Source: JAWPMT01 sp965227935 (lineage in GTDB: Bacteria > Bacteroidota > Bacteroidia > Cytophagales > Cyclobacteriaceae). Taken from it: a DNA stretch of 64,000 bases. The notes below the pieces were generated by a model. It was given only the letters and a program-made list of their open reading frames with translations, searched no databases and was not told where the DNA came from. This document shows, one piece after another, positions 1-7,965 of the stretch. The stretch spans positions 1,302,001-1,366,000 of the forward strand of contig CBDDGS010000055.1 in the NCBI GenBank assembly GCA_965227935.1, given 5' to 3'. Position 1 is the stretch's first letter, and each line of letters starts with the position of its first letter. The position numbers were made by a program, and so were the translations under genes.

Positions 1-2040
1 GTCGAATCACTCATAGAGATGGAGGAGTTGGTCGTCGTTGCGGACGAGCAAGATCAGGGCAAACCGCTCAACGAACTTGCTTCTGTGAGTGCCATCTCCA
101 TCAGTATCGACGAGACCAGCAGATACGCGGCTACATTTGATGATCCCGCGCGGGCAGCACTTACTTATGCAGGTGTGGCGACTGGCGGCGATGATCTGTT
201 GAACGAGATAGTCATTCGCGGTAACTCCCCCAAGGGTATCCTCTGGCGACTAGAAGGGGTCGAGGTCCCGAATCCCAATCACTTTGGGAGTGTGGGCTCG
301 TCAGCCGGGGGTATCAGCATGCTGAGTTCTAATGTGCTGAGCAATTCGGACTTCTTCACCGGGGCCTTCCCCGCGGAATATGGCAATGCTACATCGGGCA
401 TCTTCGATCTCAGTCTCCGCCAGGGCAATTTCGACACGCATGAACATACGCTGCAGGCGGGACTGCTGGGATTGGCCGCGGCCTCGGAGGGGCCCATCAA
501 CAAAGAAAAGCGCTCGTCTTACCTCGCCAACTACCGCTATTCGACGCTCGCTCTATTTGATCAGCTAGGCATCCAAATCCTGGGGGATCAGGAGGATGTT
601 ACCTTCCAGGACCTGTCTTTCAAGGTGAATTTTCCGGGTACCAAGGCTGGGTCATTTTCTTTCTGGGGTCTCGGTGGAATCAACACCTACACCTACACTC
701 CTCAGGAAGACTTCGGCGAGTGGGACTACGAAGACAATGAGCAAACGGTGGGTGTTGGCGGACTGACGCACATTGCTTATATCAATGACAATACTTTCAT
801 CAAGTCGGTGGCCAGTTTCTCTTTCTTTGAAAGTGACTATGCATTTGATTCATTGCGGATGCAAGTGCTGGAGGATGAGCGTGTCCAAGAGACGGCCTTT
901 CGCTTGTCTTCATACATCAACACAAAGTTTAATGCCCGGAACTCGCTACGTGTAGGCGGGATATTCAGCAACCTGGGCTTTGACTTGTTTTACCGGGAAT
1001 GGGATTACGATCAGGACCAGATGCTTTCCTATCTCAATGAGGATGGTGCCACGCAATTCATTCAGGCCTTCACCAACTGGCAGCACCGTGCTACACAGGA
1101 CCTGACTTTCAATGTCGGATTTCATGCCTCGTACTTTGCCCTGAACGAGGACCTGTATCTAGAGCCGCGTCTTGGTATGCGCTGGGCAGCAAGTGAGAGG
1201 GGTACCGTCACCTTCGGGGCGGGATTGCACAGCAGGATGGAAACGCTGTCACTTTACATGAGCTCGCAGGAGATGGAGGATGGGTCCAGGCAGCAGTTCA
1301 ACAGGAATCTGGGATTCACCAGGGCCGCCCATGGTGCCATTGGCTACGAGTGGATGGTGGCTAAAAACCTCCGCTTCAAGACCGAGGCGTATTACCAGTA
1401 CCTGTACGATGTGCCTATCTGGGGACAGGACACCACGACCAACGATTTCTTGCGTTCGTTCTCCGTCGTCAACACGTATGATGGCTGGACTTCTGACGCG
1501 CTGGCCAACGAGGGAACCGGCCAGAATTATGGCCTGGAGTTCACGCTGGAGAAGTTTCTCAGTCAGGGCTATTACTTCCTGTCCACGCTTTCCTTGTATG
1601 AGTCCAACTACAAGGCACTGGACGAGGTACAGCGCTCCACCCGATTTGACGGCGGCTACATCTTCAATGTGATCGGTGGCAAAGAATGGAAGCTTGGGAG
1701 CTCAGGTCGTAAGACATTGAGTACCAATGGTAGGTTCATATTCTCCGGAGGCAAACGAGAGGCACCGATCGATGTCGACGCTTCCCGACAGGAGGGGTAT
1801 ACAGTGAGAGACTACACCAGAAACTACGAGATGAAACTGGATGAGTACATTCGATTCGATATTGGTATCACCTACAAAGTCAATCGTCGTCGATCTACTT
1901 CGGCCATAGCGCTCAACATCCAAAATGCTGTAGGCCGAACCAATGAATTTGGCCGGTACTACAGCAGCTTTAGCGATTCGGTCGTCTCAGAAGGACAGGT
2001 GGGCATGTTTCCTAACCTGAGCTACAGGGTCAGCTTCTAA
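1..2040 (+). CDS. TonB-dependent outer-membrane receptor, 5'-truncated by the window edge
   Basis: The frame is open from base 1, so the start lies outside the window and about 679 residues are visible. The first ~150 residues look like a plug domain: a conserved stretch around NEIVIRGNSP, then VEVPNPNHFG and FPAEYGNATSG. The rest is rich in aromatic residues alternating with polar ones, as in a beta-barrel, and the protein ends in Phe (NLSYRVSF), the usual outer-membrane barrel signature. Such receptors import large ligands using TonB energy; the ligand cannot be told from the sequence. No SusD-like partner follows, so this is not an evident SusCD glycan locus. An N-terminal carboxypeptidase-like domain is likely upstream but unseen. 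A hairpin terminator about 100 bases downstream separates it from the next gene. Confidence 0.88.
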   Translation, partial: VESLIEMEELVVVADEQDQGKPLNELASVSAISISIDETSRYAATFDDPARAALTYAGVATGGDDLLNEIVIRGNSPKGILWRLEGVEVPNPNHFGSVGSSAGGISMLSSNVLSNSDFFTGAFPAEYGNATSGIFDLSLRQGNFDTHEHTLQAGLLGLAAASEGPINKEKRSSYLANYRYSTLALFDQLGIQILGDQEDVTFQDLSFKVNFPGTKAGSFSFWGLGGINTYTYTPQEDFGEWDYEDNEQTVGVGGLTHIAYINDNTFIKSVASFSFFESDYAFDSLRMQVLEDERVQETAFRLSSYINTKFNARNSLRVGGIFSNLGFDLFYREWDYDQDQMLSYLNEDGATQFIQAFTNWQHRATQDLTFNVGFHASYFALNEDLYLEPRLGMRWAASERGTVTFGAGLHSRMETLSLYMSSQEMEDGSRQQFNRNLGFTRAAHGAIGYEWMVAKNLRFKTEAYYQYLYDVPIWGQDTTTNDFLRSFSVVNTYDGWTSDALANEGTGQNYGLEFTLEKFLSQGYYFLSTLSLYESNYKALDEVQRSTRFDGGYIFNVIGGKEWKLGSSGRKTLSTNGRFIFSGGKREAPIDVDASRQEGYTVRDYTRNYEMKLDEYIRFDIGITYKVNRRRSTSAIALNIQNAVGRTNEFGRYYSSFSDSVVSEGQVGMFPNLSYRVSF

Positions 2041-2136
2041 AGCCTACACGCTACGGTAGTTTTATAACTATCTGAACAATACTTTGGATCGTGCCAATTT
2101 TTGGTTGACAGGCACGGTAAAAATTTCTATTTTCCT

Positions 2137-2171
2137 AAGCACATACCTGATCGTATGTGCTTTATTTTTTT
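2137..2171 (+). terminator. Rho-independent terminator after the TonB receptor
   Basis: Perfect 10-base arms AAGCACATAC (2137-2146) and GTATGTGCTT (2153-2162) enclose a 6-base loop and are followed by a T-rich run to 2171. The rest of the 2041-2254 gap shows no clear promoter. Confidence 0.8.
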
Positions 2172-2254
2172 GAAAACCTATGTGTCTTCAAAACAACGGG
2201 TGGTAATTCGAAACAACGACTGATTACACACCCAGAACCAACACTAACCTAACC

Positions 2255-5200
2255 ATGAAAAGACTTAGCTGCATTCTAATGCTCGTCTTGAGCTTTTCCT
2301 ATGTCGGTGACGCTGCGATTCTTGCGTCAAAGGTCGATTTTGTCCTGGACCAGTCGGGCAAAGGGCACATAAAGAAGGTGTCTGCCAGCCGCACTTTTGG
2401 GCGGTCTCGGATGAAACACCATTTGATATTTAAGCTTGTGAGCAATCCAGAAACAGAGCTTATTCCCAAGCTGCTGGTGGCGGTCTCTGAGAAGACCCCG
2501 ACATCCAATGACAATCCCGGCAAGGACAAGAAGCCTGCACCTCTGGAGAAGGTTCTGGAGACGGTGGTTCTCTACTACTCCGGTGAAGATGACAACGGTG
2601 ACAGAACCTACGAAACCGAGGAACTGATCCTTGACGCCGATGCGCTTGGCAAGACATTTATATTGGACGTCGACTTTTTGGATGCCGGGAGCAAAAAGGT
2701 GTCTCCGAAAGAAGTTACGGAAGTCACAATTGGTCCGTTCCCGCTGGCACCCGTCGTTCTTGGTGACAACATTGCATTGAAAGAAACAGACCCCGGCGTA
2801 TTCGAGGCGGTCGTTACGATTGGCATCGCGCAATTACAGCCTGGTAGCGCTCCAGTCCCCAATTCGCTTTTGATTCTAAACCCCAATAGTTTCCAATCTG
2901 CAGATGGCGCTCCCATCTTCCGTGAAAGTATTTCGTTCGATTATGATGACTACAGTTATGATCCGGAGGTCGATGTTTCCACCATTGTCTTCAGACAGGC
3001 ATTCCCCGCATCGGCGTTAGATCTCGATGCATTATTCCCCCCTCGCGACAACCCCGCCAACAGCAGACGGCGAATTGAGGACATCGAGATTGTGTTCGAG
3101 GACCCCTCGAATGTGGGTGAACTGATCGTACCCGACCTTTTCGAAGCGACAGTCGGGGGCGCTCCTAACGGAGTCGAGATCAATGCTGATATCCAAGCCA
3201 GCCACATCAGGAAAGGAAAGGCCAAAAAGTACAAATCCAAAAGCGACATAGTTTTCATCAACATTTATCAGAGCAATGGCGACAAGCCACCAGCGCCCAC
3301 AGATTTAATCACGGCCACCTTTGTGCCTCTCAAAGAGGGTGCTGATAAAGTGACGTTGCAGCTGAAGCTCATGGAGGAGCAACCTAACGGCGTAAGGACT
3401 TATGACTTGGATCGTGATTTCCCAACCCAACCGGTGGACTCCTTCTTTGATATATCCTACAGGGTGAGTGTCAACTATGGGGGCATCACGATCGATGGCT
3501 TTGAATTACAACCGGAAATACTGGAGCTAGGTGAGGATCTGCAGGTGACCGAGGACATAAAAGTCAAAGAGTTGGACAATACCGGCAACTACGACTTCCG
3601 ATTTACACTGGAGTATGAGCGCCCCAACGATGTGTATGATGAATTTTTTGGGGGAATAACCCTGCTTACCAGCAAGGGTAGCAAGGGCACCGTCGAGATT
3701 GATGGCAAGGCCCTCGAAGTCTCATTCCCAGCCTTGAGTGATGTGAAGACTGAATGGACGTTGTCAGGCAATAACCGCCGCGGCAAGGCAACAGCAAGTA
3801 TTCCTCTGAAATCCACCGACCTACAAAGTTTCCTCGATGTGGAAGCTCGGGAGAATCCACGCAATGGCCGCGTCCTGTCAAGACTGCGAAAAATGATCGT
3901 CAACCAAAGGATGGACCTTGCCGTCGGCGATGGCTCCGAGCCATTCAATATTGTCCTCGCTGAATCGAACGACGCCTTTGAAAGCAAGCTCGTTTTTCCG
4001 GGTAACCATATAAAAAGTGTAACGGTCAACCAGACGAAGAATGGTGACGAACCTCAAGCAACCACAGTGCGGGTAGATGCACGCCTGCGTTTTGCGGACC
4101 AAAGCACGGCAAAGGCCACCCTGCCCGAGATTGGCGACGAGGTGATCGTGACCTTTACTCCTACCGCGGAAGGTTACGATCCAGTCGAGGTGAAGATGGA
4201 AGTTGCTGAAATAGGTGAAAATGGCAATGTCACTTACCGTAACCTGCCTTCAGGTGATTTCAACGTTGATTCATTTTTTGATATCGAATATCGCATTGAT
4301 TTTCAAGCGGCTAACTTCTCTATCGGTGGAGCGACCGTCACGCCTACGATCAGTCAGGTGGGCGAATACCTGCGCCTTCAAGGAGTCGCTATTAAAGAGA
4401 TGGATCTTGAGGGCACCTATAGATTCCAGGTCTCTTTTCAATATGATGGGGAAAATGAGTTTTACGAGCAGTACTTCCTGAAGCCACCATCTTTTCGAAT
4501 GACCTTAGGAGAGATCGATTTTCAGGATCCGGAAGTCAACAAAATCACTCTTGGCGAGGTGACCCCTGATGGCAATGCCGAATGGACGCGGAACCCCCTC
4601 AAGAATGGGGGCATGCGCGTAAGCGTGCCGATCGAGATCGTCTTACCAGATCTGAAGGCCGCCCTGGATGAACAGTTTTACGACAATCCTGAGAATAGTA
4701 AGCGGAAACGGCGCAATGTCCAGATAACTGTGGAGGATGAAGATGTGGCGACCTTCGATGCGGGCGATTTCATTTTTTCCATTGCGCCGCCATCTGGAGG
4801 TGTCATTCCAACAGCGATAAATCATAGTATTCCATTCATCAGAGACGCCACTGTCATCCAAACCAAGAACGGTGATGAGCCTCAGGCCACGACAATCAAG
4901 GTAGATCTGCGCGTGCGATTTGCTGACCAGTCGGCGAGAACTGCCGGAGACCCCAATGACAAATTGAAAGCAACCTTCATCCCAACAGATCCAAACTTCA
5001 CTCCTGTCGTTGGGGAAATCTTCATTCTCGAGGCGGGTAAGAACAAGAGGACCTACGGGATCTTGCCCGGTAGCGATTTTCAGGTCGATTCCTTTTTCGA
5101 CATAGAGTACAGCATCGAAATTGAAGGGCCTGATTTCTCTATTGCTGGAGCATCGGTGACTCCGTCTATCCGCGAGGATGGCATCACACTTGGCGACAAG

Positions 5201-6265
5201 ATTTTGATCAGGGAGAAGAACAACGGCGCCTTCGAGGCGGAGGTCACTTTGGAATACCTCAACCCAGAATTTGACGCACTTTTTGATGAGAGCGGAATTC
5301 TGGAAGAGGTAGTGCCATCCACAATCGCGGTAGAGAACCCTACATTTAATTCCGTGCAAACCGTAATCAGCAATGCCCTGGAATCCGACGGAAGTGTGGC
5401 AGCCACGATCATTATTGGTAGCGAAGGCACCAGAGTTGTGAAGCTACGAGCGGCCATGAAGAGTAGCGAAGAGGATGATGGCATCGAATTCAATATCGTA
5501 CCTGTAGACAACCCTGATAATAAAAGAAGGGATCGCTCGGATATTGAACGCGACTTTAGATCGCCAGATGGCGAACCCATTGTCGTGGCAGAGCTGCGTA
5601 AAGGCGATGAGGTCACCCCAATCCGTTCTTCGGGACTGGTCATCATGAAGTACAATCACTTCATACCTCACATCCGGCGAGCCAAATTGGCCATCGATAA
5701 AGGTTCCGAGAGCTTTAGCGCCTCGGCGATCCTCCGCAATGCCAACGCGACATTAGATCCCGATGCGACCTTACCTGCGTCTCTGGATGCCGTCTTCCAG
5801 GTAGAGGGATTTGATGAGGACGGGAATCCGATCTCTTATGAGGTCGCTGCAACCTTAACGCGGGAAGGTGAAGACCCGGATCAGCCCTCTGGATTCTACT
5901 TGGTGGACAACAACAGTCTGGGGAGTTCAGAGTACAGCGTTGTCGTCGAAGGTCTGGTGGTGGGCGTAGATTTTTCTTCGCCGGCCGTGGGCTTGATTGG
6001 GGTCGAGGCTATTGATGTCCAAGTCATCGAGCCGGCCAGGGAAGTGAATCTCTTTCCAGTCCCGACCGGAGATGTACTCAACATCGAGTCTGAGCACGCA
6101 ATAGTGAAGGTGATCATTCAAAGTGCCGTCGACCCAACTGTGCCTCCAGTTGAGGCAGACGGCGCCGGTCCCATTGACGTCAGTTACCTTATGCCTGGGG
6201 TTTACAACATTGTTGTGCATTTCGAAGATGGGCAAACCACCTCGAAGCGCTTCTTGAAGGAATAA
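2255..6265 (+). CDS. Large secreted T9SS cargo protein with five ~275-residue modules, function unknown
   Basis: The 1336-residue protein starts with a signal peptide (about residues 1-21) and ends with a T9SS sorting-type tail (about 1262-1336): FPVPTGDVLNIE, a later GVYNIVV and basic SKRFLKE. Between them lies a repeated module whose first strand recurs near residues 36, 316, 583, 860 and 1137 as (G/S/N/P)(H/F)I(K/R). Modules 3 and 4 share QTKNGDEPQATT and RFADQS; modules 2, 3 and 4 share VDSFFDI. The composition is acidic and beta-rich with no catalytic motif that I recognise, which suggests a surface-anchored or released adhesin or structural protein. It is flanked by terminators, so it is probably transcribed alone. 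Function unassigned; export by T9SS is inferred from the tail. Confidence 0.82.
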   Translation: MKRLSCILMLVLSFSYVGDAAILASKVDFVLDQSGKGHIKKVSASRTFGRSRMKHHLIFKLVSNPETELIPKLLVAVSEKTPTSNDNPGKDKKPAPLEKVLETVVLYYSGEDDNGDRTYETEELILDADALGKTFILDVDFLDAGSKKVSPKEVTEVTIGPFPLAPVVLGDNIALKETDPGVFEAVVTIGIAQLQPGSAPVPNSLLILNPNSFQSADGAPIFRESISFDYDDYSYDPEVDVSTIVFRQAFPASALDLDALFPPRDNPANSRRRIEDIEIVFEDPSNVGELIVPDLFEATVGGAPNGVEINADIQASHIRKGKAKKYKSKSDIVFINIYQSNGDKPPAPTDLITATFVPLKEGADKVTLQLKLMEEQPNGVRTYDLDRDFPTQPVDSFFDISYRVSVNYGGITIDGFELQPEILELGEDLQVTEDIKVKELDNTGNYDFRFTLEYERPNDVYDEFFGGITLLTSKGSKGTVEIDGKALEVSFPALSDVKTEWTLSGNNRRGKATASIPLKSTDLQSFLDVEARENPRNGRVLSRLRKMIVNQRMDLAVGDGSEPFNIVLAESNDAFESKLVFPGNHIKSVTVNQTKNGDEPQATTVRVDARLRFADQSTAKATLPEIGDEVIVTFTPTAEGYDPVEVKMEVAEIGENGNVTYRNLPSGDFNVDSFFDIEYRIDFQAANFSIGGATVTPTISQVGEYLRLQGVAIKEMDLEGTYRFQVSFQYDGENEFYEQYFLKPPSFRMTLGEIDFQDPEVNKITLGEVTPDGNAEWTRNPLKNGGMRVSVPIEIVLPDLKAALDEQFYDNPENSKRKRRNVQITVEDEDVATFDAGDFIFSIAPPSGGVIPTAINHSIPFIRDATVIQTKNGDEPQATTIKVDLRVRFADQSARTAGDPNDKLKATFIPTDPNFTPVVGEIFILEAGKNKRTYGILPGSDFQVDSFFDIEYSIEIEGPDFSIAGASVTPSIREDGITLGDKILIREKNNGAFEAEVTLEYLNPEFDALFDESGILEEVVPSTIAVENPTFNSVQTVISNALESDGSVAATIIIGSEGTRVVKLRAAMKSSEEDDGIEFNIVPVDNPDNKRRDRSDIERDFRSPDGEPIVVAELRKGDEVTPIRSSGLVIMKYNHFIPHIRRAKLAIDKGSESFSASAILRNANATLDPDATLPASLDAVFQVEGFDEDGNPISYEVAATLTREGEDPDQPSGFYLVDNNSLGSSEYSVVVEGLVVGVDFSSPAVGLIGVEAIDVQVIEPAREVNLFPVPTGDVLNIESEHAIVKVIIQSAVDPTVPPVEADGAGPIDVSYLMPGVYNIVVHFEDGQTTSKRFLKE

Positions 6266-6293
6266 AAGATCTTTTTTACCCGTTCTACAACCC

Positions 6294-6330
6294 AAAGGGT
6301 GGTCGTCCGCGGCCGCCCTTTTCTTTTTTT
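6294..6330 (+). terminator. Rho-independent terminator after the modular secreted protein
   Basis: The 12-base arms at 6294-6305 and 6310-6321 pair fully if two G-U wobbles are allowed. The loop is TCCG, and the stem is followed by T-C-T(7). It lies about 30 bases after the stop codon at 6265. Confidence 0.78.
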
Positions 6331-6395
6331 CCGAAATTTGAACCAAAGCATAAGTACCGCTCTTTTTTAGTAGTTACCCCTAATGCATTATCGAC

Positions 6396-7307
6396 ATGAA
6401 AAACCTGATCTACCTTTCGACGCTGGTTGCTCTAATGTCCTGCGAGTCGTATTCGCAATCTGCACCTGAAATTGACCCCGTTACTCAAAAGCAATTCGCC
6501 GACTACTGGTACGCAGGGGTAGCTGAGCTAACTAGCTACGAATTGCGGCAGGCGCGCTATGGTGAGGTCCATGAGGGTGATGCTGTGCTCATCTTTGTCA
6601 CGGAGCCCTTTTCACGCTCCAAGCAAGTAAAGCTGGACAACCCGGCAGCTGCGGGGGATGATGCCGTCACGGTCCTGAAACTGAATATGACCAAGAAGTT
6701 TCTGACCGGTCTCTATCCGTACTCGATGATGATGTCCTCGTTTGTGCCAGTCTCGTACGACCGGTTCCCCGACGCCCTCAAGGTCTCAACGACATCGCAG
6801 GAATGGTGCGGGCACACGTTCATGCAGCTCAACCTGGCAAAAAATGACTACCGCGTGACCGGTTTCTCCTACTTTGAATCGGAGGGTGATCTGGAAGAAA
6901 AGGTGGACAAAGCGCTCCTGGAGGATGAGATCTGGAACAGGATCCGGCTCAATCCTGATCAGCTGCCCACCGGGGAAATTGATATTGTCCCCAGCACGTT
7001 CTACCTGCGTCTCCGACATCAGGACACCCGACCGCAGACGGCTACGGCGACATTGACGCCATTGGGGTCGAGCGACTTCTCAGGCGAAGTCCACAACCGA
7101 TATTCGCTGCAGTACCCAGACCGAAGTCTATCGATCTACTATGAGTCCAATTTCCCCTTTGCCATTCTCGGCTGGGAGGAAGAGTACCGTAGTGGGGGGG
7201 AAACGCTGAAGACTGTGGCCGTTCGCAAACAATCAATCTTGAGTCCCTACTGGCAGAAGAACAGCAAGGCCGATCGCGGCCTGCGGGCAGAGCTGGGTTT
7301 AGAATGA
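6396..7307 (+). CDS. Lipoprotein of the Bacteroidota family often mislabelled septum formation inhibitor Maf
   Basis: This is a 303-residue protein with a short hydrophobic leader and a Cys at residue 16 (LMSC), consistent with lipoprotein processing. The mature part has FADYWYAGVAELTSYELRQ, RYGEVHEGDAVLIFVTE and a C-terminal VAVRKQS segment. I recognise these as a conserved family that databases often call Maf by inheritance. It bears no visible resemblance to the true Maf nucleotide pyrophosphatase, so that name should not be trusted. Role unknown; a periplasmic or outer-membrane location is inferred. It stands between a terminator upstream and the NUDIX gene 54 bases downstream. Confidence 0.75.
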   Translation: MKNLIYLSTLVALMSCESYSQSAPEIDPVTQKQFADYWYAGVAELTSYELRQARYGEVHEGDAVLIFVTEPFSRSKQVKLDNPAAAGDDAVTVLKLNMTKKFLTGLYPYSMMMSSFVPVSYDRFPDALKVSTTSQEWCGHTFMQLNLAKNDYRVTGFSYFESEGDLEEKVDKALLEDEIWNRIRLNPDQLPTGEIDIVPSTFYLRLRHQDTRPQTATATLTPLGSSDFSGEVHNRYSLQYPDRSLSIYYESNFPFAILGWEEEYRSGGETLKTVAVRKQSILSPYWQKNSKADRGLRAELGLE

Positions 7308-7323
7308 CCCTTTGGTGAATGGA

Positions 7324-7355
7324 CTTTTTTCTGTCAGCTTTAGGGCAGAAAAAAG
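7324..7355. repeat. 10-base inverted repeat between the lipoprotein and NUDIX genes
   Basis: Perfect arms CTTTTTTCTG (7324-7333) and CAGAAAAAAG (7346-7355) enclose a 12-base loop, in the 54-base gap just before the NUDIX start. The right arm overlaps the likely leader of that gene. It could act as a weak bidirectional terminator or a leader hairpin; the arms are AT-rich. Confidence 0.5.
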
Positions 7356-7361
7356 AAACTC

Positions 7362-7907
7362 ATGGAAGAGAACGGCTGGAAAACCCTGGCGACACGCCAG
7401 ATTTACGACAATCCATGGATCACCCTGACGGAGTCAGATGTCATCAATCCCCGAGGTGGCCAGGGGATCTACGGCAAGGTACACTTCAAAGGATTTGCCA
7501 TCGCCATCATTCCGCTAGACGATGAGGACAATACCTGGTTGGTCGGTCAGTGGAGGTACACCCTCAACGAGTATTCCTGGGAGGTCCCCATGGGCGGAGG
7601 GCCGCTGGCAGTCGATCGCCTCGAGTCGGCAAAGCGCGAGCTGAAAGAAGAGACGGGCCTGATCGCCAGTGAGTGGGACTGCTTCCTCAAACTGCATACC
7701 TCCAACTCTGTCACGGACGAAGTGGGATATGCCTACACCGCGCGGGGTCTGACAGAGGGTGAGACAGAATTTGATGATAGTGAGGACTTGCAGATACGCA
7801 AGCTGCCATTTCGCGAAGCGTATGACATGTGCATGCGCGGAGAGATCACCGATTCTCTGAGCCTGGCGGCGATTCTGAAGCTAGGAGCGATCATGAAGGT
7901 TGGCTAG
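7362..7907 (+). CDS. NUDIX hydrolase, ADP-sugar pyrophosphatase-like
   Basis: The 181-residue length is usual for the family. The Nudix helix is clear at about residues 76-98: PMGGGPL, then SAKRELKEETGL, with the metal-binding RELKEE core intact. The family cleaves nucleoside diphosphates linked to another group X, typically ADP-ribose or ADP-sugars for this subtype, in the cytosol. One oddity: in the consensus GX5EX7REUXEEXGU the first Glu position is a Val here (AVDRLES). This position is less critical than the REUXEE residues, so activity is still likely. The ATG at 7362 starts directly after the inverted repeat. The exact substrate cannot be read from the sequence. Confidence 0.88.
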   Translation: MEENGWKTLATRQIYDNPWITLTESDVINPRGGQGIYGKVHFKGFAIAIIPLDDEDNTWLVGQWRYTLNEYSWEVPMGGGPLAVDRLESAKRELKEETGLIASEWDCFLKLHTSNSVTDEVGYAYTARGLTEGETEFDDSEDLQIRKLPFREAYDMCMRGEITDSLSLAAILKLGAIMKVG

Positions 7908-7965
7908 GATGCAACCTTTTGGTACCTTCCCTTCTCTATTGGAGAGTAGCTAAACCTAATTGCCC

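Noticed and set aside
4643..5655. Long minus-strand frames opposite the modular secreted protein
   Set aside because: Both overlap the real gene and lack any domain; frames of this size appear opposite repeats of the module.
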